From Bacteriovorax sp. BSW11_IV (GTDB lineage: Bacteria; Bdellovibrionota; Bacteriovoracia; Bacteriovoracales; Bacteriovoracaceae), in NCBI RefSeq assembly GCF_000447755.1, contig NZ_AUNE01000026.1:1-56510 (forward strand): 56,510 bases of DNA, written 5' to 3'. Positions 1 to 9,134 of the stretch are shown one piece after another (the stretch's first letter is position 1; each line of letters opens with the position of its first letter). The translations under genes and the position numbers were made by a program. Below the pieces are notes generated by a model. It had not been told where the DNA came from and did no database searches. It saw nothing but the letters and a program-made list of their open reading frames with translations.

Positions 1-279
1 AAAAAAATTGCCAAGCTTTTAGGAGATGATATCTCAGAAGCAAGAATTAAGTCACTAATGTTTCATTCAACTACTATTGAAGAACAGGCCCTCGGTAATG
101 CTTTATGGAAAGCTGTTGATATCGAAAAATTCATCGGTACCAAGTCACTTGAAGGGATGGCCCACCAAGTAATCAGAAAGCTATCGTTATATAACAATAC
201 TGCTGAATTTAATGATTATCTGAATGCACTAAGAATTTTAGTAATGAAAAAACAAAAAGGGATTGTGGAAATTTTATAA
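1..279 (+). CDS. C-terminal fragment of an unidentified protein
   Basis: The reading frame is open from the first base of the window (Lys-Lys-Ile-Ala-Lys) to the TAA at 277-279, so this is the last 92 codons of a longer gene that begins upstream. The internal ATG at 58 has no Shine-Dalgarno sequence and is not a convincing start. The fragment is mostly helical and ends in a basic stretch (MKKQKG). I recognise no domain or motif and assign no function. A strong bidirectional terminator follows directly at 285-306, so this is the last gene of its transcript. Confidence 0.7.
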   Translation, partial: KKIAKLLGDDISEARIKSLMFHSTTIEEQALGNALWKAVDIEKFIGTKSLEGMAHQVIRKLSLYNNTAEFNDYLNALRILVMKKQKGIVEIL

Positions 280-284
280 AAAAA

Positions 285-306
285 AAGGGCCTTCGAAAAG
301 GCCCTT
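285..306. terminator. Bidirectional rho-independent terminator
   Basis: A perfect 9-bp stem, AAGGGCCTT (285-293) and AAGGCCCTT (298-306), closes a CGAA loop. An A-run precedes it and a T-run follows, so it can end the gene on its left and the leftward gene ending at 313. Confidence 0.9.
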
Positions 307-312
307 ATTTTT

Positions 313-1284
313 TTATTCAAATAGACAATTACTTGTTTTGATATCGTCGTAAGCAGATTGCATCTGAGCTTTTTTAGTTGCATCAGTTGTTGCTTCAATA
401 TCTTCTTCAAGAGACTTGTAGAAAGCATCTTTAACATCTAGGTTTTCAGACTTTCTAATCTTAGCAACTCTTTCGAATCTTGCTGTCCACTCGGGAAGTT
501 TAGTTGTATCAACGTTTTCAGCAAAAATTCTATACATTTTGTGACCTGAACCTAAAAGGTTAACACGTCCTTTATCATCAGTACTCATTTTAGCCATTGC
601 TTGAATTACATCTTTGTGAGCTGGTGTACCAGACTTAGAAAGATCAACAAGAACTGCTAGTGCAACTTCGTCTTCTTTCGCAACTTTTGCAGCATTGAAA
701 GTTCCTAATTTAGAACTTCTCATACCTTTTTTAATAAAGTTTTGAAGTTGATTCTTAGTTTTGTAGTTCTTTTTTACTTTTTCAATTGATTTAACAACTG
801 TTGGATCATCAATAGTGTTTTCTGAAGCTGTAATACCATTTTTAGCTAGTACATCAGCAGCACATGTAGAACATGAAAGAGAGTTAAATGAACTCAATCC
901 GTGTCTGTCAGCAATATAGATTAGATTAGCGATAGCTTTTTCAAGCTCTTCTCTAGAAACTTTGTCTGAATCAGTATCAAGAAGCTTTACGATTTTCATA
1001 GCTTCAGCTCTGTCTGCCTTATCTTCGATAGTGCTAAGAACTTTTGTTACTTCAGCTTGTGTTGGTACTTTACCTTGAGCAGGTGAAAGCTTCATTAGGG
1101 AAAGTCTGATTTTTTCTGAAGCGACTTTTGAAGCCTCAACGTCAAAACCTTTTTTCGTTAATAGCTCAGTTACTCCACTTTCTTCAGCAAGAAATTGAAA
1201 TAGTTTTGCTGCTGCAAATGATTGTGTTGAAATTCCTGCACATAGAATTAATGCAAAAATAGATTTCTGAAATGTTCTTCTCAT
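313..1284 (-). CDS. Exported helical protein of unknown function
   Basis: A 323-aa protein with a clear Sec signal peptide (MRRTFQKSIFALILCAGISTQSFA) followed by a largely helical mature region. I chose the ATG at 1284 because AAGGA lies 6 nt upstream of it; the ATG two codons earlier (1290) abuts that same AAGGA and has no usable spacing. An acidic DTDSDK stretch at about residues 103-108 resembles an EF-hand loop, but the usual Glu at loop position 12 is absent, so calcium binding is not supported. One Cys-x2-Cys pair (SCSTC) lies at about residues 137-142, and a Cys is third from the C-terminus. No family is recognised. The gene contains no GGCC, unlike most of the window. Confidence 0.8.
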   Translation of the reverse strand: MRRTFQKSIFALILCAGISTQSFAAAKLFQFLAEESGVTELLTKKGFDVEASKVASEKIRLSLMKLSPAQGKVPTQAEVTKVLSTIEDKADRAEAMKIVKLLDTDSDKVSREELEKAIANLIYIADRHGLSSFNSLSCSTCAADVLAKNGITASENTIDDPTVVKSIEKVKKNYKTKNQLQNFIKKGMRSSKLGTFNAAKVAKEDEVALAVLVDLSKSGTPAHKDVIQAMAKMSTDDKGRVNLLGSGHKMYRIFAENVDTTKLPEWTARFERVAKIRKSENLDVKDAFYKSLEEDIEATTDATKKAQMQSAYDDIKTSNCLFE

Positions 1285-1463
1285 TCTCATTCCTTTTTTG
1301 GTTCTTTAACCTAAATAGAGTCCCTATCTTATCGGGTAATGGGATGGATTCCTTTAAATTTTTGTAGGGGGTTCTATATCGCCTTTTTCAGGACTTAGCT
1401 CTACTAATCACAAAACCCTGAAAATTTTAACCTAACTCTAATATTTACAAGGACGGGTTTTCA

Positions 1464-3170
1464 ATGGTTTACGTTTTCACAAAATTTGCTAATGGTCTCT
1501 GCTCGGGGTATTGTAGACGTCCGATTACGAGGAGAGAGCTTATTAAGTTTTTGGCCCTGCAACTCATTATTCTGTGTTTCTCAAATGTGGTCCTAGGCTT
1601 TGACGCCTTTGATGATTTTGCAGAACGCATCGACTTCTCGCAAGAATGTGAGCGCAATGCTGAATACGTATCTGAAGTGGATTACTCGGTTGATTGTGGC
1701 CTTTATTACCATCATTATAACTCTCAATCATACAATTACTCTTATCTGACCAATAGTAATTCTAAGGTTAGGATTGGATCGTGGAATGTTTTCCACCCAG
1801 GTATTGGAAAAACTCAATTTAAAGACTTTAAGCTTGTCGCAAAAATTTTAAATCAGTGGGATGTTGTCACTGTTCAAGAGCTTTTACCACTAATCGGTGA
1901 TGATCTTAGACATAACGAAGCCGTGTTAGGACTTTTGGATGATGGGCCATGGCAATTAAAAAAGTTAACGGATAAATTAAGTACCCTTAATCCCGGTACA
2001 AAAGTATACGAACGAACGAAGAAGAGTATTGATGATTTAAAAGCTGATCTAAAAGAAGCAAAAACTCTCTATCGCTCTCCTGGCTACCTACAAATCTTGA
2101 ACGAACTTCGAAAAATTGATCCTTCTTGGGCGCTAATTATTTCTCCTAATCCTGAAGGTACTGAGGGCTCATTTATTAATGAGCTTGTAGGTTTTTATTA
2201 TAGAGCAACTTCAGTTCGTCCTACGGTAAATGAGCATTGTAGTGAATTTCGTGAAACAAAATCATTTCCAGCATTTGCATGTTACCCAGAGTTTTCTTCC
2301 AAGTTTATGTATAAAAACTACGAAGGACTTTTCTCTAGAAAACCATTTATGGCCAGTTTCCAATCAGGGAACTTTGACTTTGTTTTAATGGGAACTCATA
2401 TTATTTTTAATTCACCATCTGATGAAGAACTCATGGGGAAAATCTTATCGAAAGTCTTCGGTGTCGAATCATATGATGAACTAGGGGCAGGAGTTGACTC
2501 GAAAAATTATGCTCGGTATGCCGAAGTGAAGATGACTCTAGATTTTATTAGAAAATTCAAAAAAACCTATAAAGAACAAGATTTTATTTTAGGTGGGGAT
2601 TTTAATATTGAGTACAATGAGCCTTTAATTAAATCAATTCTAGCAAAATACAATGGAATTAATTTTTTAATGGAAGAACCCACGAGCTTGGCCAATAAAA
2701 GATATGTGGTTGGTGGAGTCGATAGTGAAGGGTACTCAAAGAACTTCGACCATTTCATTTTATTTAATGAAACAGATAAAGAATGTCGCTCAGGCGGTGA
2801 ATATCATTTGAACAGAATTGATTTTTATTCAGGTGAAATTCTTGATTATATGAAAGAAAATTATATCGTAAGAAATGTCGGGCGATATGATCGACTCGCG
2901 CCTGATTATGAGATGACTGCCTCTGGTAAAAAGATCTATCAGAAGGCCATGAAAAAGTATGAAGAAGAACTGAAGGCCATGAGAACGATTAAACGTGGTA
3001 AAATCGTTTTTGAAAACACTTCAGTTCAAAGTAAACTTGAAACTTTTGAGCGCCGAGTTTTTCTAAACCAATTGAGTGATGACACTTTCTATGGTGTGTA
3101 CCAAGAGATTATTAGTGATCACGTGCCAATTGATCTTAGTTGCAATACTTCATTTAGAGATGATGATTAA
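1464..3170 (+). CDS. Exported endonuclease/exonuclease/phosphatase-family protein
   Basis: This 568-aa protein carries the motifs of the EEP (DNase I/exonuclease III-like) superfamily in order: RIGSWNV near residue 103, VVTVQEL with the metal-binding Glu, MGTHIIF, LGGDFNIEYNEP with the D-x-N pair, DHFILF, and a C-terminal SDHVPI with the catalytic Asp-His. The N-terminus contains TRRELIK (22-28) followed by a hydrophobic run, which fits a twin-arginine export signal. Long Lys/Glu-rich insertions make it larger than a typical EEP domain of about 300 aa. It is probably an extracytoplasmic nuclease, though this superfamily also includes phosphodiesterases and lipid phosphatases. The stop overlaps the convergent gene by 4 nt. 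Confidence 0.8.
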   Translation: MVYVFTKFANGLCSGYCRRPITRRELIKFLALQLIILCFSNVVLGFDAFDDFAERIDFSQECERNAEYVSEVDYSVDCGLYYHHYNSQSYNYSYLTNSNSKVRIGSWNVFHPGIGKTQFKDFKLVAKILNQWDVVTVQELLPLIGDDLRHNEAVLGLLDDGPWQLKKLTDKLSTLNPGTKVYERTKKSIDDLKADLKEAKTLYRSPGYLQILNELRKIDPSWALIISPNPEGTEGSFINELVGFYYRATSVRPTVNEHCSEFRETKSFPAFACYPEFSSKFMYKNYEGLFSRKPFMASFQSGNFDFVLMGTHIIFNSPSDEELMGKILSKVFGVESYDELGAGVDSKNYARYAEVKMTLDFIRKFKKTYKEQDFILGGDFNIEYNEPLIKSILAKYNGINFLMEEPTSLANKRYVVGGVDSEGYSKNFDHFILFNETDKECRSGGEYHLNRIDFYSGEILDYMKENYIVRNVGRYDRLAPDYEMTASGKKIYQKAMKKYEEELKAMRTIKRGKIVFENTSVQSKLETFERRVFLNQLSDDTFYGVYQEIISDHVPIDLSCNTSFRDDD

Positions 3171-4459
3171 TAGCTAAAGGCCGGAAAAATCTTTTTTGCT
3201 TTATCTACAAGCTCTTCTTTTTTATTGTCTGGAAAATTTGCTTTTTCCATGGCATCAAGAGTTAATTTGAAAACATCGTAATCTTTCACATTTCTTTGTA
3301 TTAGTCTCATTCCTTCTTCAATGACTTTTGATAGGGGAAGAGTGCTACTGTTGACCATAAATTCTAAGGCCGTAATTGTTTCTTCATCAGTGTCACTACT
3401 CTTGTATGTATTGAGCACGTTAAGCGCCTCTTCCGCTTTGTTCATATAGATAAAGCTTGTGATGAGATTTTTTAAAATTTCTGGTTTTCCTGACGAAAGT
3501 TGTGCTGATTTTTGTAGAGACTTGCTTGCTTCGTCGAATCGGTTTTTTGTTACAAAAAACCGACCACAAATTGCAAGACCTGCTGAAAGATAAACTTTTA
3601 TATTATCACTAGCGTACTTTACCTTAGAGAAGACTTGATCAAATTTAATAATATCCTCGAACATGGCATTCTTAATACTCAGTCTTGTCAAATCAGGTAT
3701 TTCACTAGGGCTTAGTGGGTAGTTTTCAAGTATTTGACATGAAATATTATACTGTTTTCTTGCTTCATTTATATCCCCATAAAGAAGATATAACTCTCTA
3801 AGAGTTGGATAGTGTGTCCCATTATCTTGTAAAATTTCGAGTAATTCTTTTTCTGCTATTAAATTATCGCCTGTATTTCTTCTAATCTTCGCAAGATAAA
3901 AATTCGCCATGATTGGCATCTTATGTAAGGTTAGCGCCTCATTTAAAAGATCTTTTGCTCCGTTGTAATTTTCAGACAATATCATGGCCTTCGCTTTCTC
4001 TATTGAAAGATGATACGGTGATGGTTTGAGTTTGTACTTGATTGATTTAACAATTGATTCTTCCAGAGATTTAACGGAAAAAGGAGTCGCGATTACAGCG
4101 TCAACTTCTGTATCTAGGGCCAATCTTCCTGCGCTTGGAGAGTTGTCGTCTGTGAGTACGAAAAAACAGGCATCAATTCGATTTGGAAACGTTCTAACAT
4201 GTACTTCAAGTAGATCAAGAGCTGTATACTTGATGAGGTTGTAGTGAGAGATAACAATATTGGGTCTGTTATTTTCAATGAACTTCGCAGCGCCTTTAAA
4301 ATCCTCTTCAATATGTATTTTTGCATTTCCCATACCAAGCTCTATAAGGAGCTTCTTTAAAGATGTTCTATGAAGAGTCTCTGGACAAATGATTAGAGCT
4401 GTCTTCTTACTGAAGTACTTTGTACAATATTCTTTAACTTTGTCGTCTTTGTTTTTCAT
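3167..4459 (-). CDS. Pseudo-receiver domain plus TPR protein
   Basis: The N-terminal 125 residues of this 430-aa protein follow the CheY receiver fold, but the key residues are missing. The acidic pair is replaced (ICPET), the phospho-acceptor Asp is His in IVISHYNL, and the conserved Lys before Pro is Thr (IATPFS). The rest is helical and tetratricopeptide-like (NYNGAKDLLNEAL, NRFDEASKSLQKSAQL, KAEEALNVL). It is probably a cytoplasmic scaffold that cannot be phosphorylated in the usual way. REC-TPR proteins are frequent in Bdellovibrio relatives. Its ATG overlaps the upstream gene's TAA by 1 nt (TAATG), so the two are translationally coupled. Confidence 0.75.
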   Translation of the reverse strand: MKNKDDKVKEYCTKYFSKKTALIICPETLHRTSLKKLLIELGMGNAKIHIEEDFKGAAKFIENNRPNIVISHYNLIKYTALDLLEVHVRTFPNRIDACFFVLTDDNSPSAGRLALDTEVDAVIATPFSVKSLEESIVKSIKYKLKPSPYHLSIEKAKAMILSENYNGAKDLLNEALTLHKMPIMANFYLAKIRRNTGDNLIAEKELLEILQDNGTHYPTLRELYLLYGDINEARKQYNISCQILENYPLSPSEIPDLTRLSIKNAMFEDIIKFDQVFSKVKYASDNIKVYLSAGLAICGRFFVTKNRFDEASKSLQKSAQLSSGKPEILKNLITSFIYMNKAEEALNVLNTYKSSDTDEETITALEFMVNSSTLPLSKVIEEGMRLIQRNVKDYDVFKLTLDAMEKANFPDNKKEELVDKAKKIFPAFSY

Positions 4460-4944
4460 TAGCTTGCTTCTTTTCCTTCTTCGCTTTCATCTTCGTCTTC
4501 CAATTCATATTCGGGAGAAATAGGTGATGAGAGTTTTGTAATTTTTGTTTGTACTGATTTATAAAGATTGATAAAGCTGCGCCATTTGTTTTCTTCATAT
4601 TCTAAAAATGTAAGAGAAATGATTTGGCCTGAAGAATCTTCTGTCATATTTTCAACTCTTGTATAAATCTCTAAACTTCCCTTGTAGTTGTTAGCTTTTA
4701 GTTTTTTTAAAATTTGATTCTTACCAAGTTGTGCATCAAATATATTTACAAAGAGTTTTTGACCCTTTTGACATGATTTTGCAGGAACTCTTAAAATAAG
4801 CTCATTGGTATTCATCTCACTTGGAGTTACGGCCTCAAGATCGTGTACTTTCATTCCTGAAGTTTCATTTCTAATGATAAAAAAGTGCTTAGTTCTCTTA
4901 AGATCCCCGCCTCGCAAATAATCACTAATTTTCTTTAGAAACAT
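4459..4944 (-). CDS. Small cytoplasmic protein, possibly PilZ-like
   Basis: A 161-aa protein without a signal peptide. The ATG at 4944 is chosen because GAGGTG stands 4 nt upstream, whereas the ATG at 4962 has no ribosome-binding site. The middle looks beta-rich (ELILRVPAKS, KLFVNIFDAQ, GSLEIYTRVENM, GQIISLTFLEY), a pattern seen in PilZ-like barrels of deltaproteobacteria and Bdellovibrio. It lacks a clean RxxxR...DxSxxG signature, so c-di-GMP binding is not shown. The C-terminus is a highly acidic tail. It is the first gene of a coupled pair with the pseudo-receiver TPR gene, which suggests the two proteins act together. Confidence 0.65.
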   Translation of the reverse strand: MFLKKISDYLRGGDLKRTKHFFIIRNETSGMKVHDLEAVTPSEMNTNELILRVPAKSCQKGQKLFVNIFDAQLGKNQILKKLKANNYKGSLEIYTRVENMTEDSSGQIISLTFLEYEENKWRSFINLYKSVQTKITKLSSPISPEYELEDEDESEEGKEAS

Positions 4945-5058
4945 AAAACACCTCAAACCCATTGTAGTTGAGTGTTGAAAGATTCTGAGGTTTTTCGGGT
5001 GGAAAAATTAAAAATTAACGTTAAAGAAGTTAATATTTGATATGTGATTTTTCTTAAG

Positions 5059-5090
5059 AAATTGCACGGAAGTTAACCTCCGTGCAATTT
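5059..5090 (-). terminator. Probable terminator of leuS-metG
   Basis: A 12-bp perfect stem (5059-5070 with 5079-5090) and an 8-nt loop lie just beyond the metG stop. On the minus strand the following tail is only moderately T-rich, so termination may be partial. Confidence 0.6.
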
Positions 5091-5097
5091 TAGACAT

Positions 5098-6573
5098 TTA
5101 ATTTTCGATTTTTGGAAATAGGGGTTCGGGATTTGTTAAGTTATATACAACCTCACCAAATTTAGTTTCTTCAAATTTAGTGAACCCAACACCTAATGGT
5201 CCTAGAAGACCAGCAGCAGTTTCTGGCATGAATGCGCTGATGAGTAGTGCCACTTGGTTAATCCCAAATAGACAGTTGTAAACAACGACTTTAAGGGCCT
5301 GTGGATCTTCTTTTAGTCTCCATGGCTCTTTCTCGTTCACGTACTGATTTACTTTATTCACAGACTCCCATAGAGCGTCTAGGGCCTTGTTATGTTCACA
5401 AGCTTCCATGGCCGTTTTCATGCGAGTAAATGTGTCTTTGAAGTTCAATTCTTCAGGAACATCGACACCGTCAACTTTAGGATCAATAATCTTTAGTGAA
5501 AGTTTAACAACTCTCATGATGGCATTCCCAAGATCATTTCCAAGTTCACTATTGTGTTTTTGAACGAGTTCTTTTTCTGAAAACGCCCCGTCACTTCCAG
5601 CAGAAATTGCTCTTAGAAGGTAGTAGCGGAAAGATTCAACTGGGTACTTCGCAACCATATCCATTGGATCAACACCATTTCCAAGAGATTTAGACATTTT
5701 CTTTCCATCTTCAGCAAGGATCATTCCGTGAACGTAAACTTGCTTTGGAAGTGGAAGACCAGCGGCTTTTAGCATACATGGCCAAATCACAGCGTGGAAC
5801 CAAAGAATATCTTTTCCAATTACGTGCATTGAAGCTGGCCAAAATTTCTTTTGGTCATCGTTAAGGGCCGAGTAGTAGTTAATAAGGGCGTCAAACCAAG
5901 TGTACATAACGAATTTATCGTCGTTAGGTACAGGAACACCCCAGCCTTGATTTGGTCTCGAGATCGCTAGATCTCTTAGTGATTCACCCTCAAGACGAGA
6001 TAGGATTTCATTGTATTTTGATTTTGGAACGACGAAATCTGGATTTGCTTTTAAGTAATCAACCATCCATGTGTGGTAATTTGAGAGCTTAAAGAAATAT
6101 CCTTCTTCCTCTTTTAGAGTAAGTGGCTTGTGGTGTTCTGGGCAAATCCCTTCAGGTGCCTGAAGATCAGTGTAGAAAGATTCACAGGCAAGACAGTACT
6201 TACCCGAGTACTTACCTGGATAAATTTCACCACCGTTACTTAGAGTATTCCAAAGATCAGTACACACGTCAGCATGTCTTTTTTCAGTTGTTCTGATGAA
6301 GTCATCATTGCTGATATTAAGCTTTGAAATAAGTTCTTTGAATTTTAAAACTTGTTTGTCGACGAATGGGGCCGTCTCTTCTCCAGCAGCTTTTGCTGAT
6401 TCAATGAGTTTTTGGCCGTTTTCATCTGTACCAGTTAGAAAATGCGTTTCGTTTCCAAGGAAGCGGTTCCAACGAGCATAGGCATCAGCAACGATTTTTT
6501 CATATGCGTGCCCCATGTGTGGAGCACCGTTTGGATAATCGATCGCCGTTGTTACATAAAACTTTGATGTCAT
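5098..6573 (-). CDS. metG: Methionyl-tRNA synthetase
   Basis: A class Ia aminoacyl-tRNA synthetase of 491 aa that charges initiator and elongator tRNA-Met. The HIGH motif reads HMGH near residue 18 (PNGAPHMGHAYE) and the KMSKS loop is intact (KKMSKSLGNGVDP). One zinc knuckle is visible as CLAC followed by CPEH, the single-knuckle form known from Thermus MetRS. The protein stops after the helical anticodon-binding domain, so the C-terminal tRNA-binding/dimerisation domain of E. coli-type MetRS is absent. AAGGA, overlapping the leuS stop, serves as its Shine-Dalgarno, and only 9 nt separate it from leuS, which indicates co-transcription. Confidence 0.97.
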   Translation of the reverse strand: MTSKFYVTTAIDYPNGAPHMGHAYEKIVADAYARWNRFLGNETHFLTGTDENGQKLIESAKAAGEETAPFVDKQVLKFKELISKLNISNDDFIRTTEKRHADVCTDLWNTLSNGGEIYPGKYSGKYCLACESFYTDLQAPEGICPEHHKPLTLKEEEGYFFKLSNYHTWMVDYLKANPDFVVPKSKYNEILSRLEGESLRDLAISRPNQGWGVPVPNDDKFVMYTWFDALINYYSALNDDQKKFWPASMHVIGKDILWFHAVIWPCMLKAAGLPLPKQVYVHGMILAEDGKKMSKSLGNGVDPMDMVAKYPVESFRYYLLRAISAGSDGAFSEKELVQKHNSELGNDLGNAIMRVVKLSLKIIDPKVDGVDVPEELNFKDTFTRMKTAMEACEHNKALDALWESVNKVNQYVNEKEPWRLKEDPQALKVVVYNCLFGINQVALLISAFMPETAAGLLGPLGVGFTKFEETKFGEVVYNLTNPEPLFPKIEN

Positions 6574-6582
6574 TATTTTTCC

Positions 6583-8988
6583 TTATTTAACTACAATGTT
6601 ACAAATCTTACCTGGAACATAGATCTCTTTTACAATCGTAAGTCCAGCAATGTTCTTGGCCACTTTCTCATCTTTTTTCGCAAGATCAAGGAACTCGTCC
6701 TTTGAAATGTCTGCAGGTACATCTATTGTCGATCTTGTTTTTCCGTTTACTTGAATGGCCATAGTGATAAGGTCATCTTTTGCAAGTTCTGCATCAAATG
6801 TTGGCCATGCTTCAAAAGAAATTGATTGTGTTTTTCCAATCACATTCCAGATTTCTTCTGCAAGGTGAGGAGCTAGCGGAGAAAGAAGCTTTGCAAATGA
6901 TGCGGCCGTTTCTCTATTTACAGTTTTTTTCTTAGTTGCAGTGTTATTGAATACCATTAATTGAGAAATTGCTGTGTTAAAGCGTAGGCCTTCAATATCT
7001 TCAGTTACTTTTTTAATTGTCTTATGAAGAAGCTTTGTTACTTCTGCATCTTCTGGTGCATCTGTGATGTTTTCAATATTTCCATAAAACTTACAAGATT
7101 TTTGTAGGAAGTTATAAACACCTTTAACACCTGTTGTTTGCCATGGCTTAACTTTTTCAAGTGGACCCATGAACATTTCATAAAGACGAAGAGAGTCAGC
7201 TCCAAATTCTTTTACGATATCATCTGGATTTACAACGTTTCCGCGAGACTTACTCATTTTTTCACCGTCTTCACCCAGGATTAGTCCCTGGTTAACAAGA
7301 CGTTTGAACGGCTCTTTAGTAGAAACAAGGCCTAGATCAAAAAGAACTTTGTGCCAAAATCTTGCGTAAAGAAGGTGAAGTACTGCGTGCTCAACACCAC
7401 CAACGTAAAGATCTACTGGCATCCAGTATTTTTCTAGATCAGCATCCCATGCCTTTTCTTCGTTTTTAGGATCGATAAAGCGTAGGTAATACCAACAAGA
7501 GCCCGCCCACTGTGGCATTGTATTTGTTTCTCTTCTTGCTTTCTTGCCAGTTTTTGGATCAGTTAGCCATAGCCATTCTTCAATTGTTGCTAATGGAGAT
7601 TCTCCTGTTCCAGATGGCTCATATTTTTCAACTTCTGGAAGAGCTACTGGAAGTTCGTCTTCATCAAGACAACGAACAGTTCCATCTTCAAATTTTAGAA
7701 TTGGGAATGGTTCACCCCAGTATCTTTGACGAGAGAATAACCAGTCGCGAAGTTTATAGTTAATCTTCTTCTCTCCAATGCCTTTACCTGCTAGCCATTC
7801 GATCATCTTATCAATGGCCTCTTGTTTCATAAGCCCGTCAAGGAAGTCTGAATTAACGTGAGCACCTTCACCTGTGAAGGCTTCTTCTTCAAGGTTTCCA
7901 CCGCTCACAACTTCAACGATTGGAAGGTCATATTTTTTTGCAAACTCATAATCTCTTTCATCGTGACCTGGAACGGCCATGATCGCCCCTGTTCCGTAAG
8001 AGATAAGAACGTAATCAGCGATCCAAATTGGAATATCTTTTCCATTGGCAGGGTTTTTGGCGTAAGCACCAGTGAAAACACCTGACTTATTTTTGTTAAG
8101 ATCAGTTCTTTCAAGATCTGATTTAAGAGATGTTGCATCGATATAATTCTTAACAGCTTCTTTTTGTTCTGCTGTTGTGATTGTATCTACAAGATCGTGC
8201 TCAGGAGCAATAACCATGTAAGTGGCACCAAATAGTGTATCTGGTCTTGTTGTGAAAACTTCAAGTTGTTTTGAAGCCCCATTGATATCAAAGCGAACTG
8301 TTGCACCAGTTGATTTACCGATCCAGTTTCTTTGAAGTTCTTTGATACTATCTGGCCAATCTAGATCGTCTAGATCAGTAAGGAGTCTTTCTGCATACTC
8401 AGTGATTTTTAACATCCACTGCTTCATTGGTTTTCTTATTACTGGGTGACCCCCAACTTCAGATTTACCATCAATAACTTCTTCGTTGGCAAGTACTGTT
8501 TTAAGAGCAGGACACCAGTTAACTGCAATTTCATCTTCAAAAGCAAGGCCTTTATTGTAAAGCTTTGTGAAAATCCATTGTGTCCACTTGTAGTAGTCAA
8601 CGTTTGACGTTGCAATCTCTCTGTCCCAGTCATAAGAAAAACCAAGAGACTTAAGTTGTCTTTTGAATGTTTCGATATTTTTCTTCGTTGTAATATCTGG
8701 GTGAGTTCCTGTTTTGATAGCATAGTTTTCAGCAGGTAGGCCAAAAGAGTCCCATCCCATTGGGTGGAGAACGTTGTGACCTGTCATTCTTTTATAACGT
8801 GCAAGAATGTCTGTTGCAGTATATCCTTCTGGGTGACCTACGTGGAGACCGGCCCCTGATGGGTAAGGAAACATATCTAGAACATAATATTTTGGTTTTG
8901 ATTTATCGAGTGCTTCAGTTTTGAAGGTTTTGTTTTCGTCCCAGTAATCTTGCCATTTTTTTTCAATGTCCTGAAAATTGTATTCCAT
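6583..8988 (-). CDS. leuS: Leucyl-tRNA synthetase
   Basis: An 801-aa bacterial-type LeuRS. The HIGH equivalent is HVGHPEG near residue 49, the connective-polypeptide editing domain contains [13 protein letters not shown], and the KMSKS loop reads [13 protein letters not shown]. The adenylate-binding region with WCPAL and the C-terminal domain ending in a basic beta strand are present, so the enzyme looks complete, although at 801 aa it is shorter than the roughly 860 aa of E. coli LeuRS. AGAGGA precedes the ATG at good spacing. It is the promoter-proximal gene of a leuS-metG operon. I found no T-box-like leader in the short upstream gap (8989-9134). Confidence 0.98.
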   Translation of the reverse strand: MEYNFQDIEKKWQDYWDENKTFKTEALDKSKPKYYVLDMFPYPSGAGLHVGHPEGYTATDILARYKRMTGHNVLHPMGWDSFGLPAENYAIKTGTHPDITTKKNIETFKRQLKSLGFSYDWDREIATSNVDYYKWTQWIFTKLYNKGLAFEDEIAVNWCPALKTVLANEEVIDGKSEVGGHPVIRKPMKQWMLKITEYAERLLTDLDDLDWPDSIKELQRNWIGKSTGATVRFDINGASKQLEVFTTRPDTLFGATYMVIAPEHDLVDTITTAEQKEAVKNYIDATSLKSDLERTDLNKNKSGVFTGAYAKNPANGKDIPIWIADYVLISYGTGAIMAVPGHDERDYEFAKKYDLPIVEVVSGGNLEEEAFTGEGAHVNSDFLDGLMKQEAIDKMIEWLAGKGIGEKKINYKLRDWLFSRQRYWGEPFPILKFEDGTVRCLDEDELPVALPEVEKYEPSGTGESPLATIEEWLWLTDPKTGKKARRETNTMPQWAGSCWYYLRFIDPKNEEKAWDADLEKYWMPVDLYVGGVEHAVLHLLYARFWHKVLFDLGLVSTKEPFKRLVNQGLILGEDGEKMSKSRGNVVNPDDIVKEFGADSLRLYEMFMGPLEKVKPWQTTGVKGVYNFLQKSCKFYGNIENITDAPEDAEVTKLLHKTIKKVTEDIEGLRFNTAISQLMVFNNTATKKKTVNRETAASFAKLLSPLAPHLAEEIWNVIGKTQSISFEAWPTFDAELAKDDLITMAIQVNGKTRSTIDVPADISKDEFLDLAKKDEKVAKNIAGLTIVKEIYVPGKICNIVVK

Positions 8989-9134
8989 AGTGTCCTCTTA
9001 ATTAAAAATATACTTAGCTTAAGCACGAGAATAGTAACAAATTAAGCCCCATTTATAAAGCGGCATTAGCTTCTAAGCTAAAGAAAACACAGGGCTTTTC
9101 CGATATGAATGAAGGCCCAATTTTAAGGATATTT

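Noticed and set aside
58-279. A complete 73-aa gene starting at ATG 58
   Set aside because: The frame is open to base 1 and the ATG lacks a ribosome-binding site, so it is the end of a longer gene.
7512-7763. Plus-strand reading frames opposite leuS and other genes
   Set aside because: They lie wholly inside well-supported genes on the other strand, lack ribosome-binding sites and encode no recognisable protein.
8989-9134. T-box or other aminoacyl-sensing leader before leuS
   Set aside because: The gap is short and no T-box sequence, specifier stem or antiterminator is visible.
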